Positions 9,101 through 18,900 of a DNA stretch of 64,000 bases are shown here, piece by piece. Positions within the stretch are counted from its first letter, which is position 1. Each line of letters opens with the position of its first letter. This DNA comes from UBA6163 sp031411655. Lineage in GTDB: Bacteria > Planctomycetota > Planctomycetia > Pirellulales > Pirellulaceae. Made by a program: the position numbers and the translations under genes. Where the stretch lies: NCBI GenBank assembly GCA_031411655.1, contig JANOBM010000264.1, positions 10,432 to 74,431 on the forward strand, given 5' to 3'. The notes beneath the pieces are model-generated. The model was not told where the DNA came from. It saw only the letters and a list, made by a program, of their open reading frames with translations, and searched no databases.

Positions 9101-10121
9101 ATTGCAAGCCGCGAATCATTGCCGCACGCTCGATGCATTGGTTCCGAGAAACTCAAACGATGCGGACATGCTGCTGGCTGACCTAGATGGGCACCAGTCG
9201 GAATTCATCGACCGAAGGATTGAGCATCCCACGCTGGTTCGCATCCATGAAATACGAACTGGTGTCGAGGAACTTTCCCAAAGCCTTAAGCGACAGCAAC
9301 TCGGGCGTGATCCCTTCAGTGAAAGCGCCCTTGTGTCGCAATGGCGAATGTCGACGACAGAGCTTTATACAATGATCAAAGCTGATTTCGTCTCGCATGA
9401 ACATGCCGCTCGTGCCGTTGCGGGCGCGAGCAATGAGTTGAGATCGGTTCGTCGACTCGTTCAGAAGAGTCAACACGATCAGGTGCCTGATAGTGCCGCG
9501 ATAACGCAATGCCAGGAACAGTCCGAACCATTCGAAGCGATCGTGAGTTCACTGGAAGGCAAGCTCGCAGCGGCTCATGGTGATTGGCAGGCGTTGCATA
9601 CCGAGGCGGCCGACGCAACAGCCCAACTCGGTGTTATCGCCGGAACGCTTAGTCGCGAATTACAGGCGGCAGGACGAGCCGGCACGGGGCTACGGTATGC
9701 GTCTGCGGAAGTTGTCAGAGCCTCGAAATGGAACGGTAGATACGGCATTACCGTAAACGGCTCCCCCGGCTCTGACCATCTCGAAGCCGCTCGACATTCC
9801 CTTTCAAATGGCGATTATCAATCAACGATTTACTACTGTGACGCAGTCGTGGAACAAGTCGCCAAAGCGATCCAAGATGCCGAGCAAGCGGTTGTGGAGA
9901 GAGATCGGGAGATCAGGGAAGAGCAGGAGAGGGAGAAAGAGCGGAGGCGGATAGAACGCATTCGCGTGAGGAACGAAAGTCGAAGTAGTTCGGGCGGATT
10001 TTCATTCGGCAGCTCCTCCAGCTCCAGTCATTCATGGTCGAGCGGATCTTCATTTTCTTCCTCGAGCTCATCCAGTAGCAGTAGCGGCGGCAGCAGCGGC
10101 TTTAGCCGTTCCGGGTGGTAA
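6186..10121 (+). CDS. Giant membrane-anchored coiled-coil protein with TPM-like N-terminus and Ser-rich tail
   Basis: A 1311-residue protein of unknown function. A signal peptide (residues 1-29, ending AAGQ) precedes a soluble domain at about 35-200 that loosely resembles TPM (YgcG/Psb32-type) domains. A charged coiled-coil stretch follows (200-390), then one transmembrane helix at about 397-420 with an RRRK stop-transfer signal. The remaining 890 residues, probably cytoplasmic, are mostly predicted coiled coil with repeated heptad-like Ala/Leu/Glu patterns. The last 40 residues are almost pure Ser/Gly with F and W, like the Gly/Ser-rich tails of TPM proteins. An extended -10 box lies 58 bases before the ATG. 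No catalytic motif is evident. A scaffolding or envelope-spanning role is inference. Confidence 0.75.
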   Translation: MNSSKYISGIACLFTVTVVFASVTDRAAGQSSDSARRFEQIEEVVAGFDSAQHLYVQGEIGIGPQQLAELETWLKGRAPHWTIVLMQRGTGQVYAAPDGRTFAGMDAVEYALGHGLANRTEFGRLEHPKTGETDGAAFVLFLEDRKFSYYASDAQDRRGIGESRWIGDLDREARSAMQNGGRIIDAVKNTVTSIDGRLSNILAQEQQAAAEQAELARRAQAERQRAYANTLGRIEETRTKLLPEFEAIVANFLKNNPEAAASPMAKPNVSKWTSELDDAEIKLNEDNSRKLLQDVEGTINDIHRNLDIYGAHQAFEQTIAPIQKRWELQTLQPMAASAEIFNQRAQRLLREAREKHLRGDPGFIEALQQATKRIDEGDVAIATAIQQAEANAARRRLIRNTLLAGTAFGTIVVISGLVFLNRRRKQTMLAALKSFSKYRDIINQEQCLMDIVLTRKRTLVGTLEQFSERGVTGQTLLLGTSIIKDTETLQRMAAESQRVMWTAESFLSPTDLLSKAINLISKTRYLECRNVLSGKSLTPIDTTDSTSLGTSEKDQASQETSRLPLDSKLTFEEFYREVTQVRQSAMTRLDRLEKATIDVKSWLERLEKKYALMSERQHTVEDKAVQDGYFSMVHLKLELLPSIRKLINRCTKLASIDPVQVVSTLGPEVERQVLDTTSLMDRVVAIRENEFSVFDDAGDQLRSLKHRVRWIEDEVVAFCDTTDQISNQISKKDCGDMLRKFDADVAAFVEKVRRIIELAKTIPTKQAEAMSRIGAKIVAARVKVASTLSIPASSAIHEEGLNPDSNMQSAESALKAASVAIDMGNLVGANDALLAAESERRHAESLIEESLTTLAVFSDSHSVLTKHLLTTQGSAQTVFKQVQAAEKTYAKDAMRLRAHADKDLGDRVEGSVEASASTEIAMAQVEIANKSLEEIQASLEAAPAEHQSGKLLTAAARLKFSQERLTETDSRLLQAANHCRTLDALVPRNSNDADMLLADLDGHQSEFIDRRIEHPTLVRIHEIRTGVEELSQSLKRQQLGRDPFSESALVSQWRMSTTELYTMIKADFVSHEHAARAVAGASNELRSVRRLVQKSQHDQVPDSAAITQCQEQSEPFEAIVSSLEGKLAAAHGDWQALHTEAADATAQLGVIAGTLSRELQAAGRAGTGLRYASAEVVRASKWNGRYGITVNGSPGSDHLEAARHSLSNGDYQSTIYYCDAVVEQVAKAIQDAEQAVVERDREIREEQEREKERRRIERIRVRNESRSSSGGFSFGSSSSSSHSWSSGSSFSSSSSSSSSSGGSSGFSRSGW

Positions 10122-10304
10122 TGTCCATTTTGGCACGTCCTGCAGGCCATGGTTTAGTGCACTGGGACCATCACGACAGCGGCGATGCACTCGTATTTCC
10201 CTGCCCAAATGCATCCAACCAATACATCCTCTTGACCCGCCCACACGAAACAACGTAAGCCGTGGTTTGTTCTGAGCCGTCCGATTCGCCCTGCCTATTC
10301 GCCG

Positions 10305-11228
10305 ATGAAAACCTTTCCATCACCGTTGGCTTTTGGCCTAGTGATTTTGTTACCGGTTTTAGCAGGCTGCAATGTGCTTGCGCCTCAGGCGTTGCTTCAC
10401 AACGGCTATCGCGTTTCACCCGAGCTGCTTGCGAAAAACCAGCAGCCGATCGAGCGGGGAAAAAATCGTCCCATCATCGATGCCATTGGTTGGACTTATG
10501 GAATTCCAGGCCGTCTGCTTTTCTGGGATCCGCGGATTGACAATCATCGGATTTCAAAAAGGACCGAAGCCGTCGTCGCGGGTTACCTCGATGAAAACGA
10601 CCTGCATCACGTGAAGGTAAGGCTTAACCAGTATGCACCAATCGATGACTGTCGCCGATTGGTTGCCAACCGAACGGTTGGCTGGGGTTATCGCTATACA
10701 CTAGGCACGATTTCAGTCTTGGGAGAAGCATTGCTTCCCGGTCGGATCATAGGTGGGGATCACTATAATCCGTTCACGGCGACGATTCATCTCTACAGCG
10801 ATGTCCCATCGATTGGGCTGCACGAAGCAGCGCATGCTAAAGATTTCGCACGGCGTGATTTTCCCGGGACCTACGCGCTGATGTACCTCGTGCCGGGCGT
10901 TCCGCTATGGCATGAGCGAGTGGCCACGCGCGATGCACTTGCCTATGCAGAATCAGCTGGAGATCAACCTCTTCAACAAGAAGCCTACCGAATACTCTAT
11001 CCCGCTTACGGGACTTACGTTGGAGGATCGATCGGCTACCTTGTACCGGATTACGTCAGCCCGATCTACTACCTGTCCGTGCTCTTCGGACATTCCATGG
11101 CGCATATCCATGCCTACGACGTTCCTGAATTGACGACGATGGGACGGGTGCTGGAAAGCGATGCTGAACTCGAACAACCCTGGATTGAAGGCAGCATGCT
11201 TGGGCCATCGACCTGGACGTCGTCTTAA
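10305..11228 (+). CDS. Lipoprotein with HEAAH zinc-protease-like motif
   Basis: A 307-residue protein with a lipoprotein signal: hydrophobic stretch then lipobox LAGC with Cys22. Near residue 173 the motif GLHEAAHAKDF contains HExxH, the zinc ligand pair of metallopeptidases. A third ligand is not obvious; acidic residues lie downstream. The C-terminal half is rich in Tyr and has short hydrophobic stretches (GSIGYLVPDY) but no strong membrane helix. The ATG at 10305 gives a normal signal peptide. It stands alone between the giant coiled-coil gene and the convergent threonine aldolase gene, which ends 31 bases away. A peptidase function is plausible but unproven; some planctomycete proteins carry the motif without known activity. 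Confidence 0.72.
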   Translation: MKTFPSPLAFGLVILLPVLAGCNVLAPQALLHNGYRVSPELLAKNQQPIERGKNRPIIDAIGWTYGIPGRLLFWDPRIDNHRISKRTEAVVAGYLDENDLHHVKVRLNQYAPIDDCRRLVANRTVGWGYRYTLGTISVLGEALLPGRIIGGDHYNPFTATIHLYSDVPSIGLHEAAHAKDFARRDFPGTYALMYLVPGVPLWHERVATRDALAYAESAGDQPLQQEAYRILYPAYGTYVGGSIGYLVPDYVSPIYYLSVLFGHSMAHIHAYDVPELTTMGRVLESDAELEQPWIEGSMLGPSTWTSS

Positions 11229-11259
11229 CCGATCGGGTCGAGAAGAATCCACTTTCCTG

Positions 11260-12348
11260 TCATCGCCCTCCACTCAAACTCGGTTCGGTGTTGGCGTAAA
11301 ATTCAATTCGATCTGCGAGCGCGTGAACATCCTGTGGCTGAATGTCCCAGGCACACATGAACCGACATCCACCAGTTCCGATGAATGTATAGAACTGCCA
11401 ACCCTCTGATCGCAAGCCTTCCATTACCTGTTTAGGAAGTTCTACAAACACTGAATTGGCTTGTCGGGGATACAACTGCCGCACCGCCTCAATCCCTTGT
11501 AGGCGGCTTTCCAAGAGAGCAGCCATATTATTCGCCTGCATTGCATGTCGCAGCCACGTATCATTACCAAGCATGCCGATCCATGGCGCAGCGATGAATC
11601 TCATTTTTGAGCACAACTGGCCGGCCTGTTTGCAACGATACTCGAATTCCACGGCGAGTTTTCTATCGAAGAAAACAACCGCTTCACCCACATGCGTTCC
11701 GTTCTTTGTACCACCAAAGCAAAGTGCTTCAACGCCGACTCGCCACGTGATATCTGCGGGGGCAACGCCAAGTGAGGCAACCGCATTGGCAAATCGAGCG
11801 CCATCCATGTGAACGTGCAGACCATATCTCCTTGCCATCTCGCTGATGGCAGCGATTTCGTTTGGAGCGTATACCGTCCCGACTTCGGTTGCCTGGGTGA
11901 TACTGACCACACGCGGTTTGGGAAAATGAACGTCGGTCCGTTTGAGGGCCATTTTTTCAATCGACGCCGCGTTCAACTTGCCGTTTTCCCCTTGTAGCTG
12001 AAGTAGCTTGGTCCCATTGGAGAAGAACTCTGGCGCACCGCACTCGTCCGTTTCGATATGGGCGAGCTCATGACATAGGATGCTATGGTAGGACTGACAC
12101 AACGACGCGAGCACTAGCGAATTGGCGGCCGTTCCGTTGAATACGAAGAACACTTCGCAATCCGTTTCAAACGTTTCGCGTATTAAATCAGCCGCTCGGC
12201 TAGTCCACTTGTCGTTGCCGTATGCAGACGCATGATCAACATTAGCCTCGAGAATCGAGCTCATCGCCTCGGGGCATATCCCGGCATAGTTATCGCTAGC
12301 GAACTGACGCACGGGACTTACGGCACTCACGATAGAAATCCTTATCAA
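11260..12348 (-). CDS. ltaE: Low-specificity L-threonine aldolase (PLP-dependent)
   Basis: Fold-type I PLP enzyme of 362 residues, about the usual family length, cleaving L-threonine or related beta-hydroxy amino acids to glycine and an aldehyde. Visible landmarks are SDNYAG near the N-terminus, HVHMDGARF (Asp182 and Arg185, cofactor contacts) and CFGGTKNG with Lys215 as the likely Schiff-base lysine. It is the last gene of a minus-strand operon whose first two genes encode a hydroxyproline-type epimerase and a D-amino-acid oxidoreductase; only 9 bases separate it from the latter. The substrate in this operon might be a hydroxylated amino acid other than threonine (inference). Confidence 0.85.
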   Translation of the reverse strand: MIRISIVSAVSPVRQFASDNYAGICPEAMSSILEANVDHASAYGNDKWTSRAADLIRETFETDCEVFFVFNGTAANSLVLASLCQSYHSILCHELAHIETDECGAPEFFSNGTKLLQLQGENGKLNAASIEKMALKRTDVHFPKPRVVSITQATEVGTVYAPNEIAAISEMARRYGLHVHMDGARFANAVASLGVAPADITWRVGVEALCFGGTKNGTHVGEAVVFFDRKLAVEFEYRCKQAGQLCSKMRFIAAPWIGMLGNDTWLRHAMQANNMAALLESRLQGIEAVRQLYPRQANSVFVELPKQVMEGLRSEGWQFYTFIGTGGCRFMCAWDIQPQDVHALADRIEFYANTEPSLSGGR

Positions 12349-12357
12349 TCAGGTTTG

Positions 12358-13608
12358 TCAATGAAAGCGGTCGGGAGAAAGCAAACGCGAATACTCGCCC
12401 CCACCTTCACCATCAAGAATACCAGCTACCATCCGCCCGGTAATCGGTGCAAGACTCAAGCCCATCATCGCATGTCCGGTTGCCACTGTTAGATTCTGGC
12501 ACTGTGCTGTTCGACCAATGTACGGCAGTCCGTCCGGTGAACACGGACGCAATCCTTGCCATGGCGTGATCGCATCAAAGTCCTGCGTTTTAAACTCGGG
12601 ATAATAGTCGGGAATCGAACGGATAATCCCATGGACCCGGCGACGATTAATCGATTCGTCCATGCCCGCCAATTCCATTGTTCCACCGAACCGGAGCCCA
12701 CCATCCATCGGCGTGACAGCGATTCTCGCCTCCGTAAAGATCGCGCAAATACGGGGAAGCTGACGAGGACTCGTGAGAGTGAGGCTGTAACCTTTTCCCG
12801 CCTGCATTGGTATGCGGAGGTGGAGCGATGCTACCGTTTGCGGAGACCAAGAACCACCACACAGGACAAACTCGTCGGCCACCATTTCACCATGCGAAGT
12901 CTCAACCGCCACAAGCTTGCTTGATTCCTTACGCCACCCTTGGACTTCGGTGTTCCATAGCAAGCTTCCTCCCGCACAAGTGATTTCTGTTTGTAGTGCT
13001 TTCACGTATCGCTGCGGTGACAAGTGGCAATCTTTCGGATACCAAACACCACCGACGACGCTCATGGTCACCGCAGGGTCCAGTTCAGCGACACCTTTTG
13101 CGTCGAGCACTTTCGCTGGCAGACCCAGTTCCTCTGCTCGCTTCGCTGTATGCGACTCTTCTTCCAGCATTTTGGGTGTTCGGCACAACATGAGCAGTCC
13201 GTTCTGAACGAGACCAAAGTCTAGCCCTTGTGACTGGAGTTCAACGAAGCACTCACGACTACGAAGGCCGAGGTCTCGCAGTAGGGGCGATGATTCGGCA
13301 ACATGACGCTTCGTTGCAGACTTCCAGAACTGATACGCCCAAGCAACCAAATCGCGATCGAACCGTGGCTTAATATAAAAGGGCGATTCCGGGTTCCACA
13401 TCCAGCGAAGCCCTAGTGCAACCATCCCCGGTGCAGCAAGGGGTACAAAGTGGCTGGGTACGACCATTCCCGCATTGCCAAATGAGCAACCGTCACGAAT
13501 TTCAGGCTTTCTTTCGATCACGGTCACACACCAACCGCGGCGGATGGCCGCATGAGCACAGGACAACCCTATCACTCCGGCCCCGATGATAACAACGTGA
13601 CGCGACAT
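12358..13608 (-). CDS. FAD-dependent D-amino-acid/D-hydroxyproline dehydrogenase (DadA-like)
   Basis: DAO-superfamily flavoprotein of 416 residues. The N-terminal VVIIGAGVIGLSCA is the dinucleotide fold for FAD. GNAGMVVPSHFVPLAAPG follows, a typical DadA segment. The C-terminal GLRPCSPDGLPYIGR and HAMMGLSLAPITGR close the FAD site. In hydroxyproline catabolism such enzymes oxidise cis-4-hydroxy-D-proline, made by the epimerase encoded just upstream (gap about 32 bases). The ATG at 13608 is chosen; an upstream ATG at 13644 would overlap the end of the epimerase gene and add 12 non-conserved residues before the FAD motif. The exact substrate is inferred from context; D-alanine-type activity is the alternative. 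Confidence 0.85.
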   Translation of the reverse strand: MSRHVVIIGAGVIGLSCAHAAIRRGWCVTVIERKPEIRDGCSFGNAGMVVPSHFVPLAAPGMVALGLRWMWNPESPFYIKPRFDRDLVAWAYQFWKSATKRHVAESSPLLRDLGLRSRECFVELQSQGLDFGLVQNGLLMLCRTPKMLEEESHTAKRAEELGLPAKVLDAKGVAELDPAVTMSVVGGVWYPKDCHLSPQRYVKALQTEITCAGGSLLWNTEVQGWRKESSKLVAVETSHGEMVADEFVLCGGSWSPQTVASLHLRIPMQAGKGYSLTLTSPRQLPRICAIFTEARIAVTPMDGGLRFGGTMELAGMDESINRRRVHGIIRSIPDYYPEFKTQDFDAITPWQGLRPCSPDGLPYIGRTAQCQNLTVATGHAMMGLSLAPITGRMVAGILDGEGGGEYSRLLSPDRFH

Positions 13609-13640
13609 GCAAAAATCTTTCGCTTGAAACAAAGATCCTG

Positions 13641-14591
13641 TCAAAGACTCGACGGGTCCGTAACTTGAATTCCATCACGAAACGGGTCCTCGGGATCGAA
13701 AAGCAATTCATTTTTTCCACAAATCCACGCTCTCCCTTTGATGGTCGGCAGGATGACGTCATCACACACCTCATAGGACGCGTGGAAGACAGATCCGATG
13801 ATGCTCTCCTGCCTCCAGATTTGTCCTGGTGCAAGGACCGCGTCAGCTGCCAAGCAGGCCACCTTTGCGCTAGTGCCCGTACCGCAAGGCGAGCGGTCAT
13901 ATGCCTTCCCTGGACACAGTACAAAGTTACGACTGTTGTTTTCAGGACTCGCCGGAGGACCAAAAAACTCAACATGATCGACCTCAGGGTATCCTTGTGA
14001 ATTGATCGCTTGGCGAATCCTCCACGCGGCATCGGTGAGCAAATCTACCGCCGACAAAACCAGTGAGAATGATGGCTGAGACACCAGATAAAACCAGTTT
14101 CCACCCCAAGCAATATCTCCACACACAAGCCCCATTCCGGGAACGTCGACGGTCACATTGGCTGCCTTCCGGTAGCACGCGACATTGCGAATTGAAACCT
14201 CCCCATCATCGTGAAGTTCAACCCCTACCGGGCCGACAGGCGTATCGATCAAATGTTTGCCCGGCGTCAAACGCCCCAGAAAAGCCAGTGTGGTGACAAC
14301 ACCGATCATGCCATGTCCACACATGCCGAGTGTGTCCACATTATTGAAAAAGATCACCCCTACCTTACAGCTTGTGTTCGGCGACTCGCACGACAAGGCA
14401 CCGACGAGCACATCCGAACCACGAGGTTCCTTGATCACGCCGGATCGAAATCGAGCAAACTTGCTTCGAAAAAAATCGCATTTCTCCGCGACCGTGAGAC
14501 CTTTCAGGTCGGGGGCTCCGTCAATCACCACTCGGGTCGGTTCGCCCGCCGTATGCGAATCGATAACCTGCACGGACTTCATGGGATTCAT
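13641..14591 (-). CDS. 4-hydroxyproline epimerase / proline racemase family
   Basis: A 316-residue enzyme of the proline racemase family. The two catalytic cysteines are present: Cys91 in MCGHG and Cys236 in SPCGTGTSA. Cys at both positions fits 4-hydroxyproline 2-epimerase or proline racemase and argues against the trans-3-hydroxyproline dehydratase subgroup, where the second residue is Thr or Ser (family knowledge). The reaction is trans-4-hydroxy-L-proline to cis-4-hydroxy-D-proline. The next two genes on the same strand (a D-amino-acid dehydrogenase and a threonine aldolase) are close enough to form an operon. Another possible start lies 3 codons in, at 14582. The upstream 293-base gap to the divergent epimerase gene should hold its promoter, but none is convincing. 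Confidence 0.87.
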   Translation of the reverse strand: MNPMKSVQVIDSHTAGEPTRVVIDGAPDLKGLTVAEKCDFFRSKFARFRSGVIKEPRGSDVLVGALSCESPNTSCKVGVIFFNNVDTLGMCGHGMIGVVTTLAFLGRLTPGKHLIDTPVGPVGVELHDDGEVSIRNVACYRKAANVTVDVPGMGLVCGDIAWGGNWFYLVSQPSFSLVLSAVDLLTDAAWRIRQAINSQGYPEVDHVEFFGPPASPENNSRNFVLCPGKAYDRSPCGTGTSAKVACLAADAVLAPGQIWRQESIIGSVFHASYEVCDDVILPTIKGRAWICGKNELLFDPEDPFRDGIQVTDPSSL

Positions 14592-14884
14592 GGCGTCGAA
14601 CTATCTCACAAGAGGCAAAAACACGATGACTGGCATTCCAGGTTACACGGTGATCTTAATCTTGTGTTAATACTTGATTGTGTCTTTTTGCCCAGGGGAC
14701 CACTCGCGTTTTATCGACTTGCCTAGTTTTCCTTTCGTTGAGGAAACGTCGGTATCAACTTCACCAGTGATTACCACTCCTGCAAGGCATTCACGATTTG
14801 CTGATTACAATGTCCGCGTGCGGCTTTTTAAGGTCACCGTTTGCGAACTTGCCGCCAAGTAATCTACACGGTAGCTTGGTTTTT
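14592..14884. other. Divergent intergenic region, no gene
   Basis: This region of 293 bases separates the hydroxyproline operon (minus) from the epimerase gene (plus). A TACAAT at 14806-14811 could be a plus-strand -10 box, but no matching -35 is seen. No tRNA, terminator hairpin or repeat was found. Confidence 0.5.
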
Positions 14885-15874
14885 ATGAAGGTTTTCCTCA
14901 CAGGCATTACGGGTCTGCTCGGCAATAACATCGCAAGGGCACTGGAAGAACGTGGCGATGAAGTCGTTGCGCTGGTTCGGGGCATGCCGCAGCCAGAAGT
15001 CCTTGGTGGTATGCGTGCGAAGTGTGTGATCGGCGATCTTGAAAGCCGAGATGTGATCGGGAATGCCGTTCGCTCATGTGACGCTGTCATTCACTCCGCA
15101 GCGATAATCCACTTGGGGTGGACGAAGACGGATGAGTCGATGCGAATCAACCGCGACGGTACCAGCACTATCGCCGACGCCGCGCGGGAGCATGGTAAGC
15201 GGATGGTACATATCGGCACGGTCAACACGTTAGCACTGGCGACCCATGGTGCGCCGTCGGACGAAGAAACGCTTATTACTGACCAAAACCGGCAGGTCCA
15301 ATGTGATTACGTGGTTAGTAAGACCGCATCGGTGGCGGCGGTTCTCGAGCGGGTTCCCAGCGGCCTCGACGCGGTCGTGGTGCACCCTGGTTTCCTCCTC
15401 GGTCCGTACGACTGGAAACCTAGCAGCGGACGATTGGTACTTGAGCTCAGCAAGTTCTACAACCCGGTTTGGCCAACAGGAGGATGCAGCGTTTGCGACG
15501 TACGAGACGTTGCAAGCGGTGTGCTCGCGGCTCTTGATCGAGGCAAGCGGGGACGTCAGTATGCACTCGCCGGAACGAACGTGACCTACCGAACCCTCGT
15601 CGACGAAATCGCGATCCGAGTTGGACGAGCCAAACCAATCCTACCACTCGGTCCATTGAATCGGCGGTTGGTAGAACTAGTCACCCGTGCACTCACCGCC
15701 TTGCAGGGTAAAGAACCAACCATCAACGGTGCGTCTCTCAAGATGAGCAGCCAGCTGCATTGGCATTCAAGCGACCGCGCTCGTCGCGAACTTGGCTATA
15801 CCAGTCGTGTCCTTGCCGTCACTCTCGATGACGCCGTCGAATGGATCCAAACACACTTTATCAACCGCCGCTAG
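14885..15874 (+). CDS. NAD-dependent epimerase/dehydratase (extended SDR)
   Basis: Extended short-chain dehydrogenase/reductase of 329 residues. It has an N-terminal TGITGLLGNN Rossmann motif, NRDGT after strand 4, the YVVSK catalytic Tyr/Lys pair, and HPGFLLGPYDW, typical of the dihydroflavonol-reductase-like or HpnA-like subgroup. It probably acts on a nucleotide sugar or lipid-linked alcohol; the substrate cannot be read from sequence. The ATG at 14885 sits right before the Rossmann motif, whereas an in-frame upstream start at 14798 would add 29 residues with no family counterpart. It is convergent with the giant surface protein gene. Confidence 0.85.
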   Translation: MKVFLTGITGLLGNNIARALEERGDEVVALVRGMPQPEVLGGMRAKCVIGDLESRDVIGNAVRSCDAVIHSAAIIHLGWTKTDESMRINRDGTSTIADAAREHGKRMVHIGTVNTLALATHGAPSDEETLITDQNRQVQCDYVVSKTASVAAVLERVPSGLDAVVVHPGFLLGPYDWKPSSGRLVLELSKFYNPVWPTGGCSVCDVRDVASGVLAALDRGKRGRQYALAGTNVTYRTLVDEIAIRVGRAKPILPLGPLNRRLVELVTRALTALQGKEPTINGASLKMSSQLHWHSSDRARRELGYTSRVLAVTLDDAVEWIQTHFINRR

Positions 15875-15955
15875 CTCAACTACGGCTTTCTCAATCATGG
15901 CTAGTCAGGCCGTCGATAGGCATGTTGATAGGGATCTGTGAGGAAAGCGAGCCGA

Positions 15956-18900
15956 TCAACCTGCACGATCGTACCAACCCAGTTCGTCTTTGCCGTCGCC
16001 ATCCCAGTCGCCCACAATGGGTGCTGCGTCTTCGCTCGGTTTTTCGATGCGAACTTGCTTGTCGTTGCCCGTCAGCTTGCGGTCGCCGTCACTGTCAATG
16101 ATCCATAGATCACCGCGAATCACACCGAGATCGTCGATACCGTCCCCGTTCCAATCGCCAATGATTGGTTCGTCCCCGGCTTCACCAAATTCTATTTTCT
16201 TGTCCGTGCTCGTCCAACGACCGTCACCATCAGCGTCGAGCAGCCACTCGCCGGCACGATAAACGGCGATCGAATCGATCCCGTCACCGTTCCAGTCTCC
16301 TGATAAAGGCGTATCGGGTTGTTCCCCATATCTGAACACGTGATCGATCGCATCGGCACGAAGCTGTCCCTCGCTTCCACGACGCAGATAACGTGGCTTG
16401 TCAAGGATCGGTTTTCGATTCGATACAGGTTCCACAGCCGTCCTACGACGACGATTGTCTGGGTCCGGAAGGCCTAGTTCACGAACAATCGCATCGGGGT
16501 CTCGCTGCCATTTCGGACCAAAGATTCCGATATCGTCTTTGCCATCACCATCCCAATCCCCAATCACTGGTCGATCGAGTTTATTACCCATGCGGATCCA
16601 CAAGTCTCCTGCGTCCCACTTGCCATTGCCGTTGAGATCAACGAACCATTGCCCCGAAGAGAACAATGCGACCTCGTCGATGCCGTCGCCATTAAAATCG
16701 CCTGACAATGGTGTTGCATCGTCGGCACCGAGGGTAATTTCAAAACCCAAATCAATCGGATTGCCATTGCGATCCACAAGCGTCCAATGTCCACCCTCGT
16801 GTTCGCCTTCGATAAATTCGTAACCTAGTTTCTCAGCCGATACCTGGCGAGCCTCGACACCATTGACTCCATTACCTCGCGGAAAACCACCGTTGATCAC
16901 GCTGAGGTGCCAGGTGACTTCGTATTCGCCATCGGCGAACATCGGTGGGCTAAGTCTCGCTATGTCCCCCATCCCGACAACCTTCGCGACGTCATCAAAC
17001 TGCCCCCGTATCGCTGCAGGAGGAGGCTTGATCGGCAGCGGCGGCGACAGAATGGGAGGGACGGGATCGATCGGCTTGACGATCACAATCTCGCTAAAGT
17101 TATTACTTCGCGATGCACCACCTGCAGCGAGCGAAATGTTCAAAATCGCATCGCTCGACGGATTGGTCTCCGAACTTGCCGCGAGGGTTTGCACGAACGC
17201 AAGCGTTTGAGCATTGCTTTCAAAATCGCCCACGTTCACTGCAAAACCACCAGTCGTTCCGGGCGTATCAAGACTGTCGATAAAATCCGTCGGCTGAATT
17301 TGGTAAACGTGGTAGGTACCGGGCCGTAGGCCAGTGAATTCATAGGAACCATCCGCGGCGGTGACAACGCGGATGGGGCCGCTTGGGTAGACGCCAGGCA
17401 AAGCTCGATCGGCAGTAAATGGTTTTCCCAAAACGTTCCTCAACTCAAGTACTACTCCGCCAATGGCCTTGTCGTCGACGGTAAAGACACCGTCTCGGTA
17501 CTGCCTTAGCGACGCGGGCTGAGGAGGGCCCGACAAGGTGATCGGGGCACCATCCTGGAAGACATTTCCACTTATTCTGGCTGGCGGAAACTCAGGGAAG
17601 TTGTACTCCGCTGCGTCGACGCCAGCAGCCAGTCTGATCGCCCCGATGAGATCGTCGACGGATGTGGTACCACCGGCGGAGCCCGCTACCTGACCGCCAT
17701 GGAACAAACCGTTGGGCTGGATTTCCCTCACCGCGTAGATGCCCGGACGCAAGCCATCGAATCGGTAGCGGCCCTGTGAATCCGTTTGCAAAACCGAGAG
17801 GCTTTGACCTTGCTCATTCAAAAGCTCCACCGTAACGCCAGCAAGTGGTAGGTCACCTTGGTCGCGGCGACGATTCAAGTCGGTTTCGCTCCAGACCTGA
17901 CCGCTAATCGAACCAGGAAGCAGCTCACAGAAATTGTATTCAATCAGCGTTGATCCGGGTCCGATGGTTATTTCGGTGATCGCATCGCTACCGTCCGCGC
18001 GGCCACCACCGCTACCAGGAATTGCATTTCCAGTAAAAAAACCATCGGGCTGAAGTTCGACGATCCGATACTCGCCGGGTCGTAGATTATCGAATTGATA
18101 CTGGCCAGCCGCATTGGTTCGCGTGGTCGCCACTAAATTGCCAGCTCGATCGTAAAGCTGAAGCACGACGCCACCGATTCGCGCCTCATCGGCATCGGGG
18201 ACGCAATCGTCGTCGTTATCGACGAAGACTTGGCCAGCAATCGAAGATGGCGACAATTCGCAAAAATTGTACTCGACCAAGGTCGAACCTGGCTGTACGG
18301 TAATTTTCGTGATCGCGTCACTGCCATCCGCGCGGCCGCCGCCGCTCCCGGGAATGGCATTACCGGAAAAGTAACCATCGGGCTGAATTTCGACGATTGT
18401 GTACTCGCCGGGGCGCAAATTATCAAAACGATACTGGCCAGAGGAATTCGTACGTGTGGTAGCGACGAGCCTGCCTGCGCCGTCGTAGAGCTGAATCGCA
18501 ACATCACCGATTCGCCCCTCATCAGCATCGGGGATACAGTCGTCATCGTTGTCGATAAAGACTTGACCCGCGATCGACGATGGCTCAATTTCGCAGAAGT
18601 TGTACTGCGTCAGCCGTTCACCGAATGCGATCGGGATGGAGGAAATCAGGTCTTCGCGCGACGCATCGCCACCGCCGGAGCCGGCCGTCTGGCCGCCGTG
18701 AAAATATCCCAGGGGCTGCGTTTCTCGCAGTGTGTAGTTTCCTTCCGGCAAATCCGTGAAGCGATAGGTACCGGTTGCATCCGTGGTGGTGGTCGCTATC
18801 ACGCGCCCTGTGGAATCGATCAAATCGACTCGAACACCCGATAACGGACCTTCATTCTCGTCGCGCAGGCAATCGGCATCACGATCGACGAATACAACAC

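Noticed and set aside
18230..18844. 204-residue plus-strand frame within the surface protein gene
   Set aside because: Antisense to the repeat region; the repeat-encoding frame is clearly the real one.
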